Shown here piece by piece: positions 1 to 15,480 of a stretch of 64,000 nt of DNA. The notes under the pieces were generated by a model. The model ran no database searches. It was given only the letters and a program-made list of their open reading frames with translations, and was not told the origin of the DNA. This DNA comes from Primulina eburnea (taxonomy: Eukaryota; Streptophyta; Magnoliopsida; Lamiales; Gesneriaceae), in assembly GCF_022965805.1 (NCBI RefSeq), contig NC_133105.1, forward strand, positions 1,054,001-1,118,000, written 5' to 3'. The translations under genes and the position numbers were made by a program. Every line of letters starts with the position of its first letter. The first letter of the stretch is position 1.

Positions 1-606
1 TACAGTCCTTGCATGCTGTTAATGTGGGAGATAGTGGATTCTTGTTATTAAGAGATGGAGAAGAGTTCTATAAGTCACCGATCCAGACTAGTCGCTTCAA
101 TTGTCCGCGTCAGCTTGGTAAATGTGCATCTACACCGAGTGTGGCTCAGGTATTTGCATTATTTGCGGTTTTGTAACTTACTTTTTCAATTTTAAGATCA
201 TCTAAATGTTTGAGAGTCCAGCAAATAGATCGAATCAGGCTTGGTTTCAACAACTACCATCTTTTTCACACGTTTGTTTTCTTAATTTTTTTGCGTTATG
301 ATTGCCATCAATTCACAGGTTTCTGAAATGCCGGTACAAGCAGGGGACGTTATTATACTAGGCACTGATGGCCTATTCGATAACTTGTTCACAAAAGATA
401 TCAGGGACGTTGCTAACTTCTTAGGAGGGGCTGGAGCAGATCCAGATCAAGTTGCGAGAAGCATTTCCGAACATGCTTATTATAATTCCATTGATAAATC
501 TGCTTTTACTCCCTTCACAGAAGCGTCTCTAAGAAATGGTATGGCATATTTTGGTGGAAAGAAAGATGATATTACCGTGGTCGTTGCTTTCGTTGTTAGT
601 AAATAG
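1..606 (+). CDS. PP2C-type protein phosphatase, C-terminal part (5' end outside window)
   Basis: Two exons are visible, 1-149 (entering in frame at base 3) and 319-606, joined by a phase-0 GT-AG intron at 150-318. About 144 residues of the C-terminal half are present. Motifs of the metal-dependent PPM/PP2C fold can be read: VNVGDSGF, then GTDGLFDNL with the metal-binding Asp, and near the end GGKKDDITVVVAFV, which carries the last metal-binding Asp. The spacing and the FNCPRQLG segment resemble the plant PP2C 55 / At4g16580 group, whose members are organellar or uncharacterised Ser/Thr phosphatases. The N-terminal transit peptide and first catalytic motifs lie upstream of the window. The stop is TAG at 604-606. 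The family is certain; the subgroup is an inference from motif style. Confidence 0.9.
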
Positions 607-1584
607 TTTGGTTTCTTTCACTAATGAGTATGAAAAAGGGTGATTTGGATTATGGATAGACTTAGAATTGCACAAAATATTTGCATTTGGCCCTTGGGTA
701 CATATAATTCTAGGCACTCTGTCATTATGTATGTGATAAAATGCATTACGCCCCGATCTTTTAATGTGATAAAATTTTCGGATTACAACAAGTAACACCC
801 AGGAATTTTCACTCGTTTGTGAGAGTTTTTTTTTTAAAAAAAAAACCCGTCACCCCATAATAAGTTGTGAAAAAGAGAGAATTTTCTTTTGTAATATAAA
901 AATAAAATGTAACTTAAATTAAATAAACCATTGTTTAAGTTAATTTCACTTACTTTTTATTGTTGTTACTTAAACCAATTTTATAACAAGTTATTGAATA
1001 AGTTTATAAGAATATCTACAAATACACATTGATTCTATAAGAATTTATTTTTAAAAAAATATGTACTATTCTAAAAAATTAAAAATACGATTCATTATAT
1101 TCCGCACGCGTTAAGTTTTTTGTGGGGGTAATGAATTAAAGTTTGCCTCTTTTGGTATTTATAGGTATTGGCTTGAATTCCCTTAATTAATTACCATTAT
1201 CTGTTTCTTTTTCCAATTTTCTAAAATATTTCTTTCTTTAAATAGTGGTATTTCTTTTTTTTTTTCTATTAAGAAATTTTTTAACTTTTGCCCGACCCGC
1301 TACGAAGTATGAACATAAGATAACAACATATGCCGTATAAATTAAAGAAAAAGAGCTTCAATTCCACAAGTTCTTTCCATATAAAAAAATGGTAAAGGAA
1401 ACAAAAGCTTCAAAAAGTCGAACATCTTCCATTTAGCCGGGGAGATGCCATGCCATTCGGTAAAACTTATATTTTTCGGAGGAATTTACATATGAATTTT
1501 GAAGTTCTTTTTAGTATGAGAGAGACAATTCTTCTATTTGTCCCCTACTTCTCTAAGCATTCTCATCGTGATGCCCCCAGCCTC
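607..1584. other. Spacer between two convergent genes
   Basis: This holds the 3' flanks of the PP2C (+) and SKIP8 (-) genes. It is AT-rich and contains a T-run followed directly by an A-run (about 826-846), which can fold back on itself, and a T-rich run near 1250-1270. I see no coding homology. Confidence 0.6.
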
Positions 1585-3743
1585 TTATCCATGCGGAAGA
1601 AGCTGCAAACCAACTCCATGACTTAACAATGCTGAAGTATGATGGTGCACCATATACCACCTTCCATGGTGGAATTCATAAATATTAGTTACATTAAATG
1701 CCTCGGCATCCAGGTCAATGCAAGCATTCATTGATACCCAAGCCATATCTGTCACCACCCGAGTTTTGACATCTCGAATCTGGAAATCAGCGACGTTCTC
1801 CCAGCTAAAGGCTAGCTGCCAGCTTTCCATGACCGCATTGTAACTGCAAAAGGAGTTTGAAAAAAGTTTAATGAGAGACTAACATGCTGAAGCAAATAGT
1901 TGACGAAAACCCTTCCATGCTCCATGATTCTCAAATCAGAGTCTCTTGCTGGCACCACATTTTAACTACACCTTCAAACATGCAGAAAAGACGATCACCC
2001 TTGGTTTATGTCAACCAATCATAATCTTTAAGGACTCCATATCCGCGGGGTTAAGCACATAATAGCATGAAGGTAAAAAGCCAGTGAGTCAAGGAAGCGA
2101 GCAGACTAAATATCATTTTAGAGGATTTAGAACTCTAGTCTCTAGAACTAAAAATATCGTCATAATTTTCACCATATAATCAGGGTGGCAAAAAGAGTGA
2201 ATTAGTACACTTTAGGTAAGGATGTGACTTGACCATGAATCAAATTAAGAAACAAGGAAAGAAGGGGACTACCTCAAGGAAGTTCTGTTACCTAAGGAAG
2301 TATCTGTTAATCAGTTTCAAGGGGGTAATAATGAGTGGCAGTTATATTTTACCTAAGGAAGTGTCTGTTAATCAATCTCAAGTTCTATAAAATTCCATCA
2401 TAATTTCCAAAATAGACACCTTAAAGAGCAATAGAAGATTAGACAGAGAATTTAGATTTCAAATGCCAAACTTAGAGTCCAAAGCGAGGTGTGATAAATA
2501 AATCTATAAATTCCAAAATAGAAAAAGCTGAAAAAATTTCGTGGATGGATAGGAAGCCACATACCCACTAAATGACTCGCCATTTGCATGAAAACACTTC
2601 ACATAATCCGCATTGAGCCAAAATAGAGCCATATCTGGAAGTGCTCTGTCTCTCACTATTCTAAAAAACTCCAAATTGATGTTTACAATGGCTCTTGTGG
2701 CTGCATAATAGGCTTTCCATCCATTGGGTGGTGTCACGTTATCTTGCTCCAAAGTGAAATCCTAGGCCACGAAGGGTCAAGCAACAGATTCAGCAATGAT
2801 CACAATTTCAAACATAAATGGAAATCTTCTTTGCTTCTTTCTAATTTACAGTATCAAATGGCCCACCTAATCCTGATTTCAACCCAACTATGAGAATGGG
2901 TGAACAGAGAGAATCTTACATATGGGTTCTCATGCATCCTAAACAAATTAAAGAAGAATCTGTAACCAACTTAAAGTTGAAAAAATAATCATCCAAATGT
3001 TGCTTACCAAATCTCCTGCATGTATGATTTACAAACAACTGCTCAAGTTTACGGCTGCATTCCTAGTGACCAGTCGTGTGAACTGATGCTACTTCAAAAC
3101 AAATTAAGAATTCTCAACTCCATAGTTATGTGCAAAGACAAGGCATTCTACAATGCTACCACTGAAAGTAAAGTAACAAAATTTCCGCGAAAACTCAAGA
3201 CCACCCGCTAGGTAAGCCAAACATGACCCAAAGAATCACTTCAAATTCAACACCTAAAAGAACTAACATTGCTTCGTGAAGCAAAGGTTCGATTTCTTTT
3301 TTTTTTTTACAAAATGAAATAACATAAACCTTATGAAATAGGGCCTTCCAAGCGTTATCATCATTGGCAGCTTCACGCATGCGCGAATTCGTCATGGAGA
3401 GCCTACAGAGGCTCGGGTAGTCCAAGTAACTCAGCACATGCGTCGTGATCTCCGGCACCAACTGCTCCATCATCGACACCCCAGTCTGCCTCTCCGCCGC
3501 AATCTCCCCATTCTCACTCCCATTCAAAAGCGCCATCATTTCAGCACCGCCACCACTTTTGCTCTCCTTGGTGGCACGTGCGCAATCACTCCAATTATTC
3601 AATTCAGACTTAGTCGATTGTAATTTCCCCTCACGGAAAATCAAAACACTCGCGGCAAAGAAGCAGGAGAAGGTCACCGCTGCGGGCACGAAGGATGACG
3701 AGCAATAGCTTGCGAAGGAAATTCTATAAATAGCAAACTCCAT
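1585..3743 (-). CDS. SKIP8: F-box protein SKIP8-like
   Basis: Three exons on the minus strand: 3743-3330, 2761-2565 and 1843-1585, with GT-AG junctions and compatible phases (0, then 2), giving 289 aa. Residues about 12-36 are hydrophobic (a possible membrane anchor), followed by a polar stretch. An F-box spans about residues 90-138 (LVPEITTHVLSYLDYPSLCR and the following Trp-containing helix). The second half has a SnoaL-like (NTF2-like) fold, with WKAYYAATRAIVNINLEF, DMALFWLNADYVKCFHANGE and a C-terminal HHGRWYMVHHHTSALL. This layout is that of Arabidopsis SKIP8 (At4g10925), an F-box subunit expected to join SCF ubiquitin ligases through SKP1-like proteins; its substrates are unknown. The start is the ATG at 3743, followed by the conserved hydrophobic N-terminus. 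A short direct repeat sits in intron 2. Confidence 0.88.
2278..2382. repeat. Short direct repeat inside SKIP8 intron 2
   Basis: Two copies of a roughly 36-base segment built on TTACCTAAGGAAGT followed by TCTGTTAATCA occur near 2287-2321 and 2348-2382, with a few mismatches. It is intronic and looks like a local duplication. Confidence 0.6.
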
Positions 3744-3852
3744 TCATAGGTAAAGAAATGAAATAAAAATTACAAAAGGACTTGCTGTAATTTCCCCAAT
3801 TCATGAAACGGACCAAACATACAAGCAAGAGACTGTCGGTCTTTACCACATC

Positions 3853-3880
3853 CACACCCTAATAAAGGATTTAGGGTGTG
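3853..3880. promoter_or_regulatory. Perfect inverted repeat with telo-box core upstream of SKIP8
   Basis: CACACCCTAA and TTAGGGTGTG form a perfect 10-bp inverted repeat around an 8-base loop, about 110 bases upstream of the SKIP8 ATG. Each arm contains a CCCTAA core like the telo-box found in many plant housekeeping promoters. The regulatory role is inference. Confidence 0.4.
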
Positions 3881-4023
3881 ACTGACAAAATCAGAAAGAA
3901 GGGAAATTGTTAGGCAGGGCGGACGAAACGGAAGGTGAAATGGAGCGTTTAAGGTGGTGAAATAATGGAATATTTGATCAATAAACACTATTGTGATTCT
4001 TCGTTTCAAAATTTGGGTCGAAA

Positions 4024-4125
4024 TTCATAATAAAAAATAATATTTTTTTAAATAATTTAAATAAAATGTTTATCTCACAAAATACGATCCGTAAAACATT
4101 CTCATATAAATCTTTTGTCTAATTC
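4024..4125. mobile_element. Decayed partial copy of the ~180-bp MULE-type MITE
   Basis: Degenerate matches to the element's internal part (CATAATAAAAAATAATA, then TCTCACAAAATACGATCCGT and TCTCATATAAAT) appear in the same order as in the copy at 5838-6014. The left end is missing. Confidence 0.5.
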
Positions 4126-5134
4126 CTCTTTATAAAAAATTGAATTTATCACATTTTTCCCATATCTATTTTAAAAATGCCCTACAAAAAACATCATCCT
4201 TTGTTCAGTTAGTTTTTTTTATAACATAATGAAATATTTATCAATCCATATAATATAAAAAGATATAATGATAGTGGATTTTAAATAAAGTGGCGTATGT
4301 TTTTTGCTATTTTGTTAATACTACGAGATAGATAGATGATGCTATGATCCACTCATTTGCAAATCATTTGGTCGGCCGGCTTGTCAACCATGATCATGTC
4401 ATAACTCATAATATTCAACTCGTCTCCTCCTTTATATTACAAACGTGAGTAAAGCTTTAACAGCAAATTTGACATTGAAAACTCTATCCGTCCCAAAAAG
4501 AAACATTAATAATGACGAAAAGGTAGCAAAAAAGTCGGGAGAAATTTTGAATAAAAGATTTGATTACGCGTGAGTGTGAAGGTTAAACAATCCATTATAA
4601 ATATTAGCCTGATCCGTTTATGAAGAATCACAGAGACCAACTCTTCCACCACAAGTCCACAACAAGAAAAAGTAAACTCGTTGAGTTCTATTCGTTTTGC
4701 CATGTTTCTTCTTCCTTTAATTCTATGCAAAGCTTGATATTATTTTTTATAAATCTAGACCAAGGGTGAATTGACGCAATAGTCTGGAAGCAAAAAATTA
4801 TACTGAATCTTTGTCCCACTGGATCTGGCCTAGATTGTATGATGAGGATGATGCAGGGGAATTGAACTTTTTTGGATGAGTACTAGTTTTTATGATGCTT
4901 CTCGCCAAATGGGTAGATCAAAGCGACCGTTGTTCAATTTCTATGGGGGGATATGTTCCTATTTCTTGAAGTTTCATGTTTATATACGATCTTTCTAGTA
5001 TGGGGCCGATTTAGATTACTTTGTTCACTGTTATTTATGATAGCGTGCTATCAGTTTAAATAGGAACTTTTTATTTTAAGCAAATGGAAATCTTAATTAA
5101 CTTAATATTTGTTTTTTGTATCATTTGGTTTCAG

Positions 5135-5608
5135 GAGTTCTGTCTTGCACTTTTTAGTCGCAGTGGTAAGCAGAATCTACTAGCAGAAAAGGTTTGCATT
5201 ACTTGCCATCCCCTCTCATATTTTCCTATCTGTTCGTTCCTGCGTGTGGTGGTTAGTGTTGGTATTTTGTCATCCATTTTTCTTGCTAAAAATAAGTTCC
5301 TTGTTGCCCCTTTTCAGTTATTCGCCCTGTTTGATGTCAAGCGCAATGGAGCCATTGAATTTGAAGAATTCATCCGGTCATTGAGCATCTTTCACCCATA
5401 TGCACCAGAGACAAATAAAGTAGCATGTAACCGACAATCATTGTTTTGTAGTAAAAATACCAATTACATGAATAATTATAGAACCTAAACAAAAATATTT
5501 GATTTTGCAGATATTCAGAAGGAGATGGGAAGATAGATATGGAAGAGTGGAAGGAACTGGTTGCCAAAAATCCTTCTTTATAAGGAACACGACTCTTCCT
5601 CTTTTAAG
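5135..5608 (+). pseudogene. Calcineurin B-like (CBL) calcium sensor, broken fragment
   Basis: Three exon-like blocks with proper splice borders encode pieces of a CBL protein. 5135-5191 encodes [19 protein letters not shown]. 5318-5419 encodes [20 protein letters not shown] and the following [11 protein letters not shown], an EF-hand that keeps a D-x-K-x-N-G-x-I-x-x-x-E loop. 5511-5608 encodes SEGDGKIDMEEWKELVAKNP, the last EF-hand. CBLs bind Ca2+ and activate CIPK kinases. Three defects are seen: no N-terminal exon upstream; the exons for the third EF-hand region between the second and third blocks are absent, since the 91-base gap is too short to hold them; and the last block meets a TAA after NPSL, with the conserved continuation NTTLPLLR in another frame. 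No tail exon follows. I read it as a partly deleted, decaying copy. Confidence 0.8.
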
Positions 5609-5837
5609 GTTAGTCCTAGATGTATACATATACATGCATGTGTCAGTTTCTTTAATGTATAAAGGGAGTGAGTTTTTTGATGATATATATGATATGATAT
5701 GTTTGCATGAAGATAATTCTAGCATTTCCCAGCTTTGTGATGGAAAGTTAAGTTCCAGATTCAGAACTCGTCTGTTGAATTACAAACATAGTATTGTTCT
5801 TTTTAACTGCCAGGCCCCTACATCATAATAATAAATA

Positions 5838-6014
5838 GAGTAGGTGAGACGGTCTTACGAATCTTTATCGGTGAGACGAGTCAACCATATCGATATTCAC
5901 AATAAAAAATAGTACTCTTAGCATAAAAAGTAATATTTTTTTCATGGAAGACCTAAATAAGATATCTGTCTCACAAAATACGACCCGTGAGACCATCTCA
6001 CGCAAATTTTTACT
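5838..6014 (-). mobile_element. ~180-bp MULE-type MITE, copy 1
   Basis: This is a 177-bp element with ends GAGTAGGTGAGACGGTCT and ...GCAAATTTTTAC, flanked by a perfect 9-bp duplication TAATAAATA (5829-5837 and 6015-6023). The body is shared with the copies at 36271, 41214, 51898 and 54160. It has no coding capacity. A 9-bp duplication is characteristic of Mutator-like elements. Confidence 0.82.
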
Positions 6015-6023
6015 TAATAAATA

Positions 6024-6642
6024 TATAAATAATTAAATTGTCTTCATCCTAGTCAGAATGTTAAAAATACCTTCTTATTATTAGCATTTAAAAAGTATAA
6101 ATATCTTATTTATGTATATATATATATGATGACCTATTTCTCAAAATGAAGAAAAATAAAAAAAAGTCGACAAAAATTGCATTTGATTTGATAGAATATG
6201 TGCACGTTGAACAAATAATCAATAGTTCGATTATCTATCGAGCTAGCTTGTCATATAGAATCGTCAGTACGGTTGACCTTAGGGACATAATTTAAAGATT
6301 ATTATATTAATATTAGTTTGACTCGATAGAAGATATGACTAAGTCGCAACCCAATAAAAAAGAGAAAATGACAAAATTCGATTTCAAAGGGTATAATGGG
6401 GAAATTAAAAATTGCTCTGACCTTAACAGTGAATGCTGGCATTATCTATCTATATCACCTTCAATTATTTTACTGAATCCATTGGATATGAAATGCTAAG
6501 ATACGCTTTCCTCAATCTGAAGCTTTATCTCAACTTCACTGATTGGCCACTCTAATTCCCTCAAAATTTGAAACAACGGGTTCAGATTTAGCAACATTTA
6601 TCGTACATTTTACAGAGCTTCATTTCAAGGTCAGATCCAGAA
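6024..6642. other. Upstream region of the NHL-like gene
   Basis: AT-rich spacer with a short TA run at 6114-6126. The last 150 bases before the ATG are less AT-rich and are probably the promoter and 5' leader. No exons are seen. Confidence 0.5.
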
Positions 6643-7222
6643 ATGGGTAAATCTCATTCCCACACGAACTTAGTCTCGTGTCTTCTGGCCGCCATTTTCT
6701 TGATACTCTTGATCGCCGCCGCATTCATCGTCTATTTCACGGTTTTCAAGCCCATAGACCCAAAACTCACCGTCAACGCCGTCCAACTCCCCGCATTCTC
6801 CGCCGCTAACTCAACCGTCAGCCTTCACTTTCTTTCAGTACGTAACCATCAGCAACCCCAACCGCGCCTCCTTCACTCACTACGACAGCTCGCTGCAGCT
6901 GCTTTACGCCGGAAGTCAGGTGGGTTTGCTGTTTATACCCGCCGGGAAGATCTCCGGAGGCAAGACTCAGTACATGGCAGCCAGATTTTCCGTCAAGTCC
7001 TTCCCGCTGTCGGCTCCTGTGCAGCAAGAAAGCGTGGGGCCCGCTGTACAAGATGGACATATTGGTTTCGGGTTCGGGCCTGGCATGGAGGTGGAAACTA
7101 GGCTTGAGATGGCGGGTCGGGTTCGTTTTCTGCATTTCTTTACACATCGGGTGGAGGCCAGGGCTGAGTGTAGGGTAGCCATTGGAGTTAACGATGGATC
7201 TGTTCTGGGCTTTCACTGTTAG
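6643..7222 (+). pseudogene. NDR1/HIN1-like (LEA_2 domain) membrane protein, frame interrupted once
   Basis: The reading frame starts MGKSHSHTNL, has one transmembrane helix (about residues 11-34, LVSCLLAAIFLILLIAAAFI), then the NHL hallmark YFTVFKPIDPKLTVNAVQL. After TVSLHF the homologous continuation (QYVTISNPNRASFTHYDSSL, then LLYAGSQVGLLFIPAGKI) lies in a different frame, and that frame runs to a TAG at 7222. The change falls in the pyrimidine run at 6829-6835. Two halves of one LEA_2 domain are therefore out of frame by one base. NHL proteins are plasma-membrane proteins, some linked to defence. The run TTTCTTTCAG also looks like a splice acceptor, but no intron is expected here and no good donor precedes it. 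Either a recent null allele or a sequencing indel could explain this; the rest of the frame is clean. Confidence 0.75.
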
Positions 7223-7556
7223 GCGCTCATATCTGTAGACTCTAGTAGAGATGGAGGTTGGATGTCAATCTGAAAATTGTATAAATTTATGGCGACTCTT
7301 TCGTGAAATTTAGTCTTTGTTAAATAATTTTATTTGACATTTTAAGCGATGTAAATATTTTTTTTATAGAGGCTTATAATAGTTTTCGATGATCAATTTT
7401 TTTTTTGCACCACTTATCCTATTTAGAACATTTTGATCGGGAATAAAAAAATTATATGATTTTTACTCTTTAATTTATTATCAAGTTTTAAATGATAGGA
7501 TATAAACATCAATGCATCAGGCAGAGACGTTTTCAGAGAGTCAAATAAAATAAACA
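7223..7556. other. Spacer between convergent genes
   Basis: AT-rich 3' flanks of the NHL-like gene (+) and the hydrolase gene (-). Nothing else is recognised. Confidence 0.5.
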
Positions 7557-8784
7557 TCAACTATAGTTGTAAATCTTGGATTCCAAGTGCAGATCACTTC
7601 TCCACCATTGATGAATACCATGAGCATCTTTGAAGTCTCTAGCCCGAGAACGGTTTACCGTTAGATTGGCCGATGGAATAAGATGCAGCGGCTCTTCAGA
7701 CTGCACACCCATTGCATTCAACAGAAGACCTCCGATTGAGTGTTGTGTCGCCAACCTCTCAATATTTCCTGCCCCCATATCATCCATCCGTTTTCGGTGT
7801 TCAAAGTACCCGATATACTCAGAGCATATATGATCAGATGGGTTAACATATAGACGTGGGAACCATGAAGAGAGGGCATGAAACGTCCCTACAGAACGGC
7901 TCGTTTGGTGGTTATTTTTCATTGCAAGAGCAAGTCCTGCTGTGATCACGCTGCCTGCTATTCGAATGCCGTGTTTCACTTTCTTATCCTTGATTCTCTC
8001 AATTGGTGCTGAAAAGAAAGGTGGATTGAACAAGAACGAATCAAGGAAAACCCCGGTCTTGGCCATGTTCTTTCCAGCCAGCATTGCCATGGCAGCACCG
8101 AGTGAATGACCGGCTAACCAGACATTTGCACTTCCAAATGTAGCAACCACATGTCGAACGGCTTGTATTGCTATTTCGAACCGAGATGTCAGATGCAGTC
8201 CGTTTTTTATGATATGGATGTCCAGTTCAATATCTCTTGAGAATGCGTCTCCTTTGGTTATGGTGCCTCGAAACGCGATTACATATCTTGGAGCCTCGTG
8301 TGATAAAGGGTTGTTTTGGGTGGAAGTGAGTTGATAGATGGCACCAAATATACAAGAATCAGCATCATCTATAAGGGGACGGTATAACTGAAAATGGAAA
8401 GCATTCCACCACGGAGGAGCCAGGGCTAGGCTCCCTTCTCGTTTTTCCTGGCGGTCTCGTTCCAAGATGTACACACTCTGAACCAAACTAGCTGCAACAA
8501 ACCTTCGATGACATGGATTGTCCCTGGAAAACAATATAAATAGCGAATGAAAAATGACTCTTAACTGCAACAAGCTATGCTAATCCAACTTCATAAGAAC
8601 AATACATAATGAAATGGCAAGAATCGCAAGATGATTTGGCTCTTAGCTGTGAAATATATCATCACACATAGTTTAAGGTATACCAGTCAACTTCAGTCAG
8701 GTGCAAAGGTCCTGAAATGTCGAAATTTTCCCTGTCTGAAGTAGTAGATCTTGAAAGGTCCACAATTTGCCCTTCTGACGCCAT
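7557..8784 (-). CDS. Alpha/beta-hydrolase (lipase class 3 type), At4g10955-like
   Basis: Two exons on the minus strand, 8784-8684 and 8523-7557, joined by a phase-2 intron that splits a Trp codon, giving 355 aa. The first exon supplies the conserved start MASEGQIVDLSRS followed by ENFDISGPLHLTEVDW. The second exon contains VIAFRGT (oxyanion-hole region) and the nucleophile elbow GHSLG, with Ser near residue 174, in a lipase_3 fold; FLFNPPFFSAPIERIKDKK follows. This matches the family named GDSL esterase/lipase At4g10955, although the GxSxG elbow is that of an alpha/beta hydrolase and not of a GDSL enzyme. The substrate is unknown. It has no signal peptide. The next gene on the same strand is the UDP-glucose 4-epimerase, the same order as At4g10955-At4g10960 in Arabidopsis. 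Confidence 0.9.
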
Positions 8785-10786
8785 AAACTAAGATTCTTAT
8801 TTAATCCCAACCAAGATCTGCATATTAATTATACTTAGTAATAGACCGAAACAAGAAACCTACAACCCCTCCATCATCGCAGGCATATGCTCAGAACAAT
8901 AATGAGAGTTTGTAACCCACAATTTCTAAACATCAAACTTCCAGAAAAGGAAGGGCGAGAAACCAGAACACGGCATCTGCAAAATGCCTAGAAAATTTTA
9001 GTAAAAAAGAATACCTAAAAAGCCCGTAGCATCGAATTAGAATCACAGAATTGAGACAACAGAGATTGACTAATAGAAAATGAAGAAAAATCCAAACCAC
9101 AGCATAGAAAGCCCAAATCTTTTTGTACGAGTTGCAGGGTGCAAACATAAAAATGTTCATGAACTAAAAATTATAGTTGGTTTTTTTGGAAAGCACAATT
9201 TTTTTCACATATTTGGTTTAGTTCCGTGTTACAATCGATCCACATTAAATGAAAAAAAAAATACCCAAAATTTCACATATGGGTTTTATACAACTAATAT
9301 ATATGCACGAACTGGATCTAAGAAAACTAATCATAGTTTCACAGTCAATGCTGTAAATCTTTCCTTCCAACTCCAATGTGGCAACCAAAAATGGGTATGC
9401 TCACAACCGGATCTTCAATTGTACGACAATATGTGAAATCCAAAATCAAAAGATAAAAAAAGCGAAGCCAAATCCAAGCACATTATCCATTGCCTCCGAA
9501 TCACCTCTTGAAAAAGCAACACAAAGAAGCCAATTAAACTCACTTTAAAGAACCGACGCCACAAAGAAAACAACGCGTAGGAGCCGCCCACAAACAAGCT
9601 GAAATCTTTATGATAAAAAAGTCTGAAACTTTAAATTTTGAATAACAAGATTCGAGATGTCAATTATTTTAAGAAAAGTAGAACAAATCCCATCTGGGTT
9701 CGGCAGAAATACAAACAATGTCAGAAACCATTGCAGACATGGATCGTATAACAGGCAAAAAATCGAAAAGAAGGAGAAAATGCTACTGCAAGAGAACTTC
9801 TCGACTTTGCAGCTAGATCCTGTAAACAAAGTAAAAATAAAGAAAGGCGAGAATTTGGGAGTTGAAGTGTCGCTGTCCGTTTTTTGTTCAAATTAGACGC
9901 TGAAAAAATAATGGATTTCATGCATAAAAACAAATATAAACTGTTGGTTTCAATTCGATCCTCGTGGGATGGGATATTCGGATCCGGGACTAAATTTTAA
10001 TTATTCGATAGTTGTAAGAGCGAGTTTGTTGCCATCCAAATTGCTAATATAACTCCCTTTTTCGTTCATTATTGAAATTTGGAATTGCAATTTATAGGTC
10101 CTTATCATGCTTTATTTTTGTATGTGAAATACATTTTTTTTTAAATTTGTAAATAAAATGTAAAAGATTATTTGAAAAAGTGTTGATACTTGATTATCGT
10201 ATTTAATAGTCTTCCAACTTAGTTGGTAGTTGGTAGTTGTGATTTTAAACGAAGTAACTAATAATGTTGAATCATCATTAATGTAAAGATGACACTAATA
10301 TACATAGCGTCACAATGGACGTGAAATATTATCCATTGACGTTTACACACACCGGTGCGTGCTTGCAATCTAGTTTATGTTACAAATACTCGTTCATTTT
10401 CTTCGAAATGAAATGCAAATAAAGTGTTCCGCAAAAGTGAAGTAGAGATCACCACATGCAAGTGCCAAGGTATTCAATATATGGAAGCAAAGGAAAGAAG
10501 ATTGGCCAAATTGTCTCCGCATTTATTAATTTTCAGTAAAACAAGTCTTGAAATGTACCCAAGATTACATATTATGAAACCCAGTAGATGGAAAATCTTT
10601 TATCTCAGACAACCCCATTTCGATTTGGCCAACTCAACCTAAATCGACAAGAATTCCCGAGATTTTTTTTTTTTTTCCGGCCAAGGCAATAATATATCGC
10701 ACCTTGATCCGTGAAAGCAGCAAGAAAGAAAATGACCAATCAGTCCAAGATATAGTTACGGGACGACACATGTTTCAGCTAGCAGA
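8785..10786. other. Spacer between the hydrolase and epimerase genes
   Basis: This is 2 kb upstream of the hydrolase gene and downstream of the epimerase gene. Several small open frames have no recognisable homology. The region may include 5' untranslated exons of the hydrolase gene, which I cannot define. Confidence 0.45.
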
Positions 10787-14682
<3,896 letters not shown>

Positions 14683-14832
14683 CGTTCAGATCGAGGGTAA
14701 TAGTGCCAAGTCCGGGATAAAAAAAAATAGAATTGATCAGGTTTTTAAGAAGCAAAATGCAGGAGAACAGACAAAAAGTGAACTCCAGAGACTGAGTTGG
14801 GAGTCAGCGTGCACAAATAGTCTGCATGGACA

Positions 14833-14850
14833 ATATTATATAGACACGTG
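14833..14850 (-). promoter_or_regulatory. G-box next to a TATA element upstream of the epimerase gene
   Basis: Read on the minus strand, CACGTG (14850-14845) is followed two bases later by TATATAAT, about 150-160 bases upstream of the epimerase ATG. A palindromic G-box directly beside a TATA box is a plausible bZIP/bHLH-controlled core promoter. The motif is seen; its function is inferred. Confidence 0.5.
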
Positions 14851-15477
14851 GGAGCTGCGAAGGATTTTTCCAATTCGTACAGTTTGAACCGCCTGACCAT
14901 GGAATCTGTTTCGGTCAATCAACTACAGCTGGTTGATTCTGTGAATATATTTGGTTTCGTTGTCGGATTTATGTGAACTCAACTTTAATAAAGCTTGAAT
15001 GAAATAGGTTATTAAATTGGTTGTATTTAATTATCTCATAATTAGAAATTTATATATAAAAAAAACTATGACATCATCTAGTCTAACTGATCAATTTTGT
15101 GAAATATCATACTCGACCTGACTCATAAAAAAAAATCAATTTTTTATACAAAATCATTTTAGATATTGACCTGATCGATCCGTCTCACAAATATAAAGCA
15201 ATACGTCCATATCACATGTAACATACTCCTAGACTATTATAGATATTTTTATTTTCTATTTAATAAAAAATAAATAAAATCACGGTTTTATTTAATTAAT
15301 ATATAATCGATCATTTTTAATTATACAAATTAAATTATGCATACAATAGAATGTTAAAACTTAAACAAGTTTTATAGTTTTACTTTTGGTTTCAATTTTG
15401 AAATAGGAATAATAATAAATAAATGAGTTTACATCCTGTTCAAAAACATAGCTGATAGATTAATATTTGGTATATAA
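14851..15477. other. AT-rich spacer
   Basis: AT-rich DNA with one faint match to the MULE-type MITE (GATCGATCCGTCTCACAAAT near 15174). No coding signal. Confidence 0.45.
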
Positions 15478-15480
15478 TAA

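Larger units (their letters stand above)
3744..5134. other. SKIP8 promoter side and spacer
   Basis: This is the region upstream of SKIP8 (minus strand), running to the broken CBL gene. It has a palindrome at 3853-3880 and a decayed MITE copy at about 4024-4125. No further exons are recognisable, including no N-terminal exon for the CBL fragment downstream. Confidence 0.55.

Noticed and set aside
3770..4009. 79-codon minus-strand frame upstream of SKIP8
   Set aside because: No homology, and it overlaps the likely promoter and palindrome.
6818..7216. Minus-strand frame opposite the NHL gene
   Set aside because: No homology; the plus strand carries the conserved LEA_2 reading.
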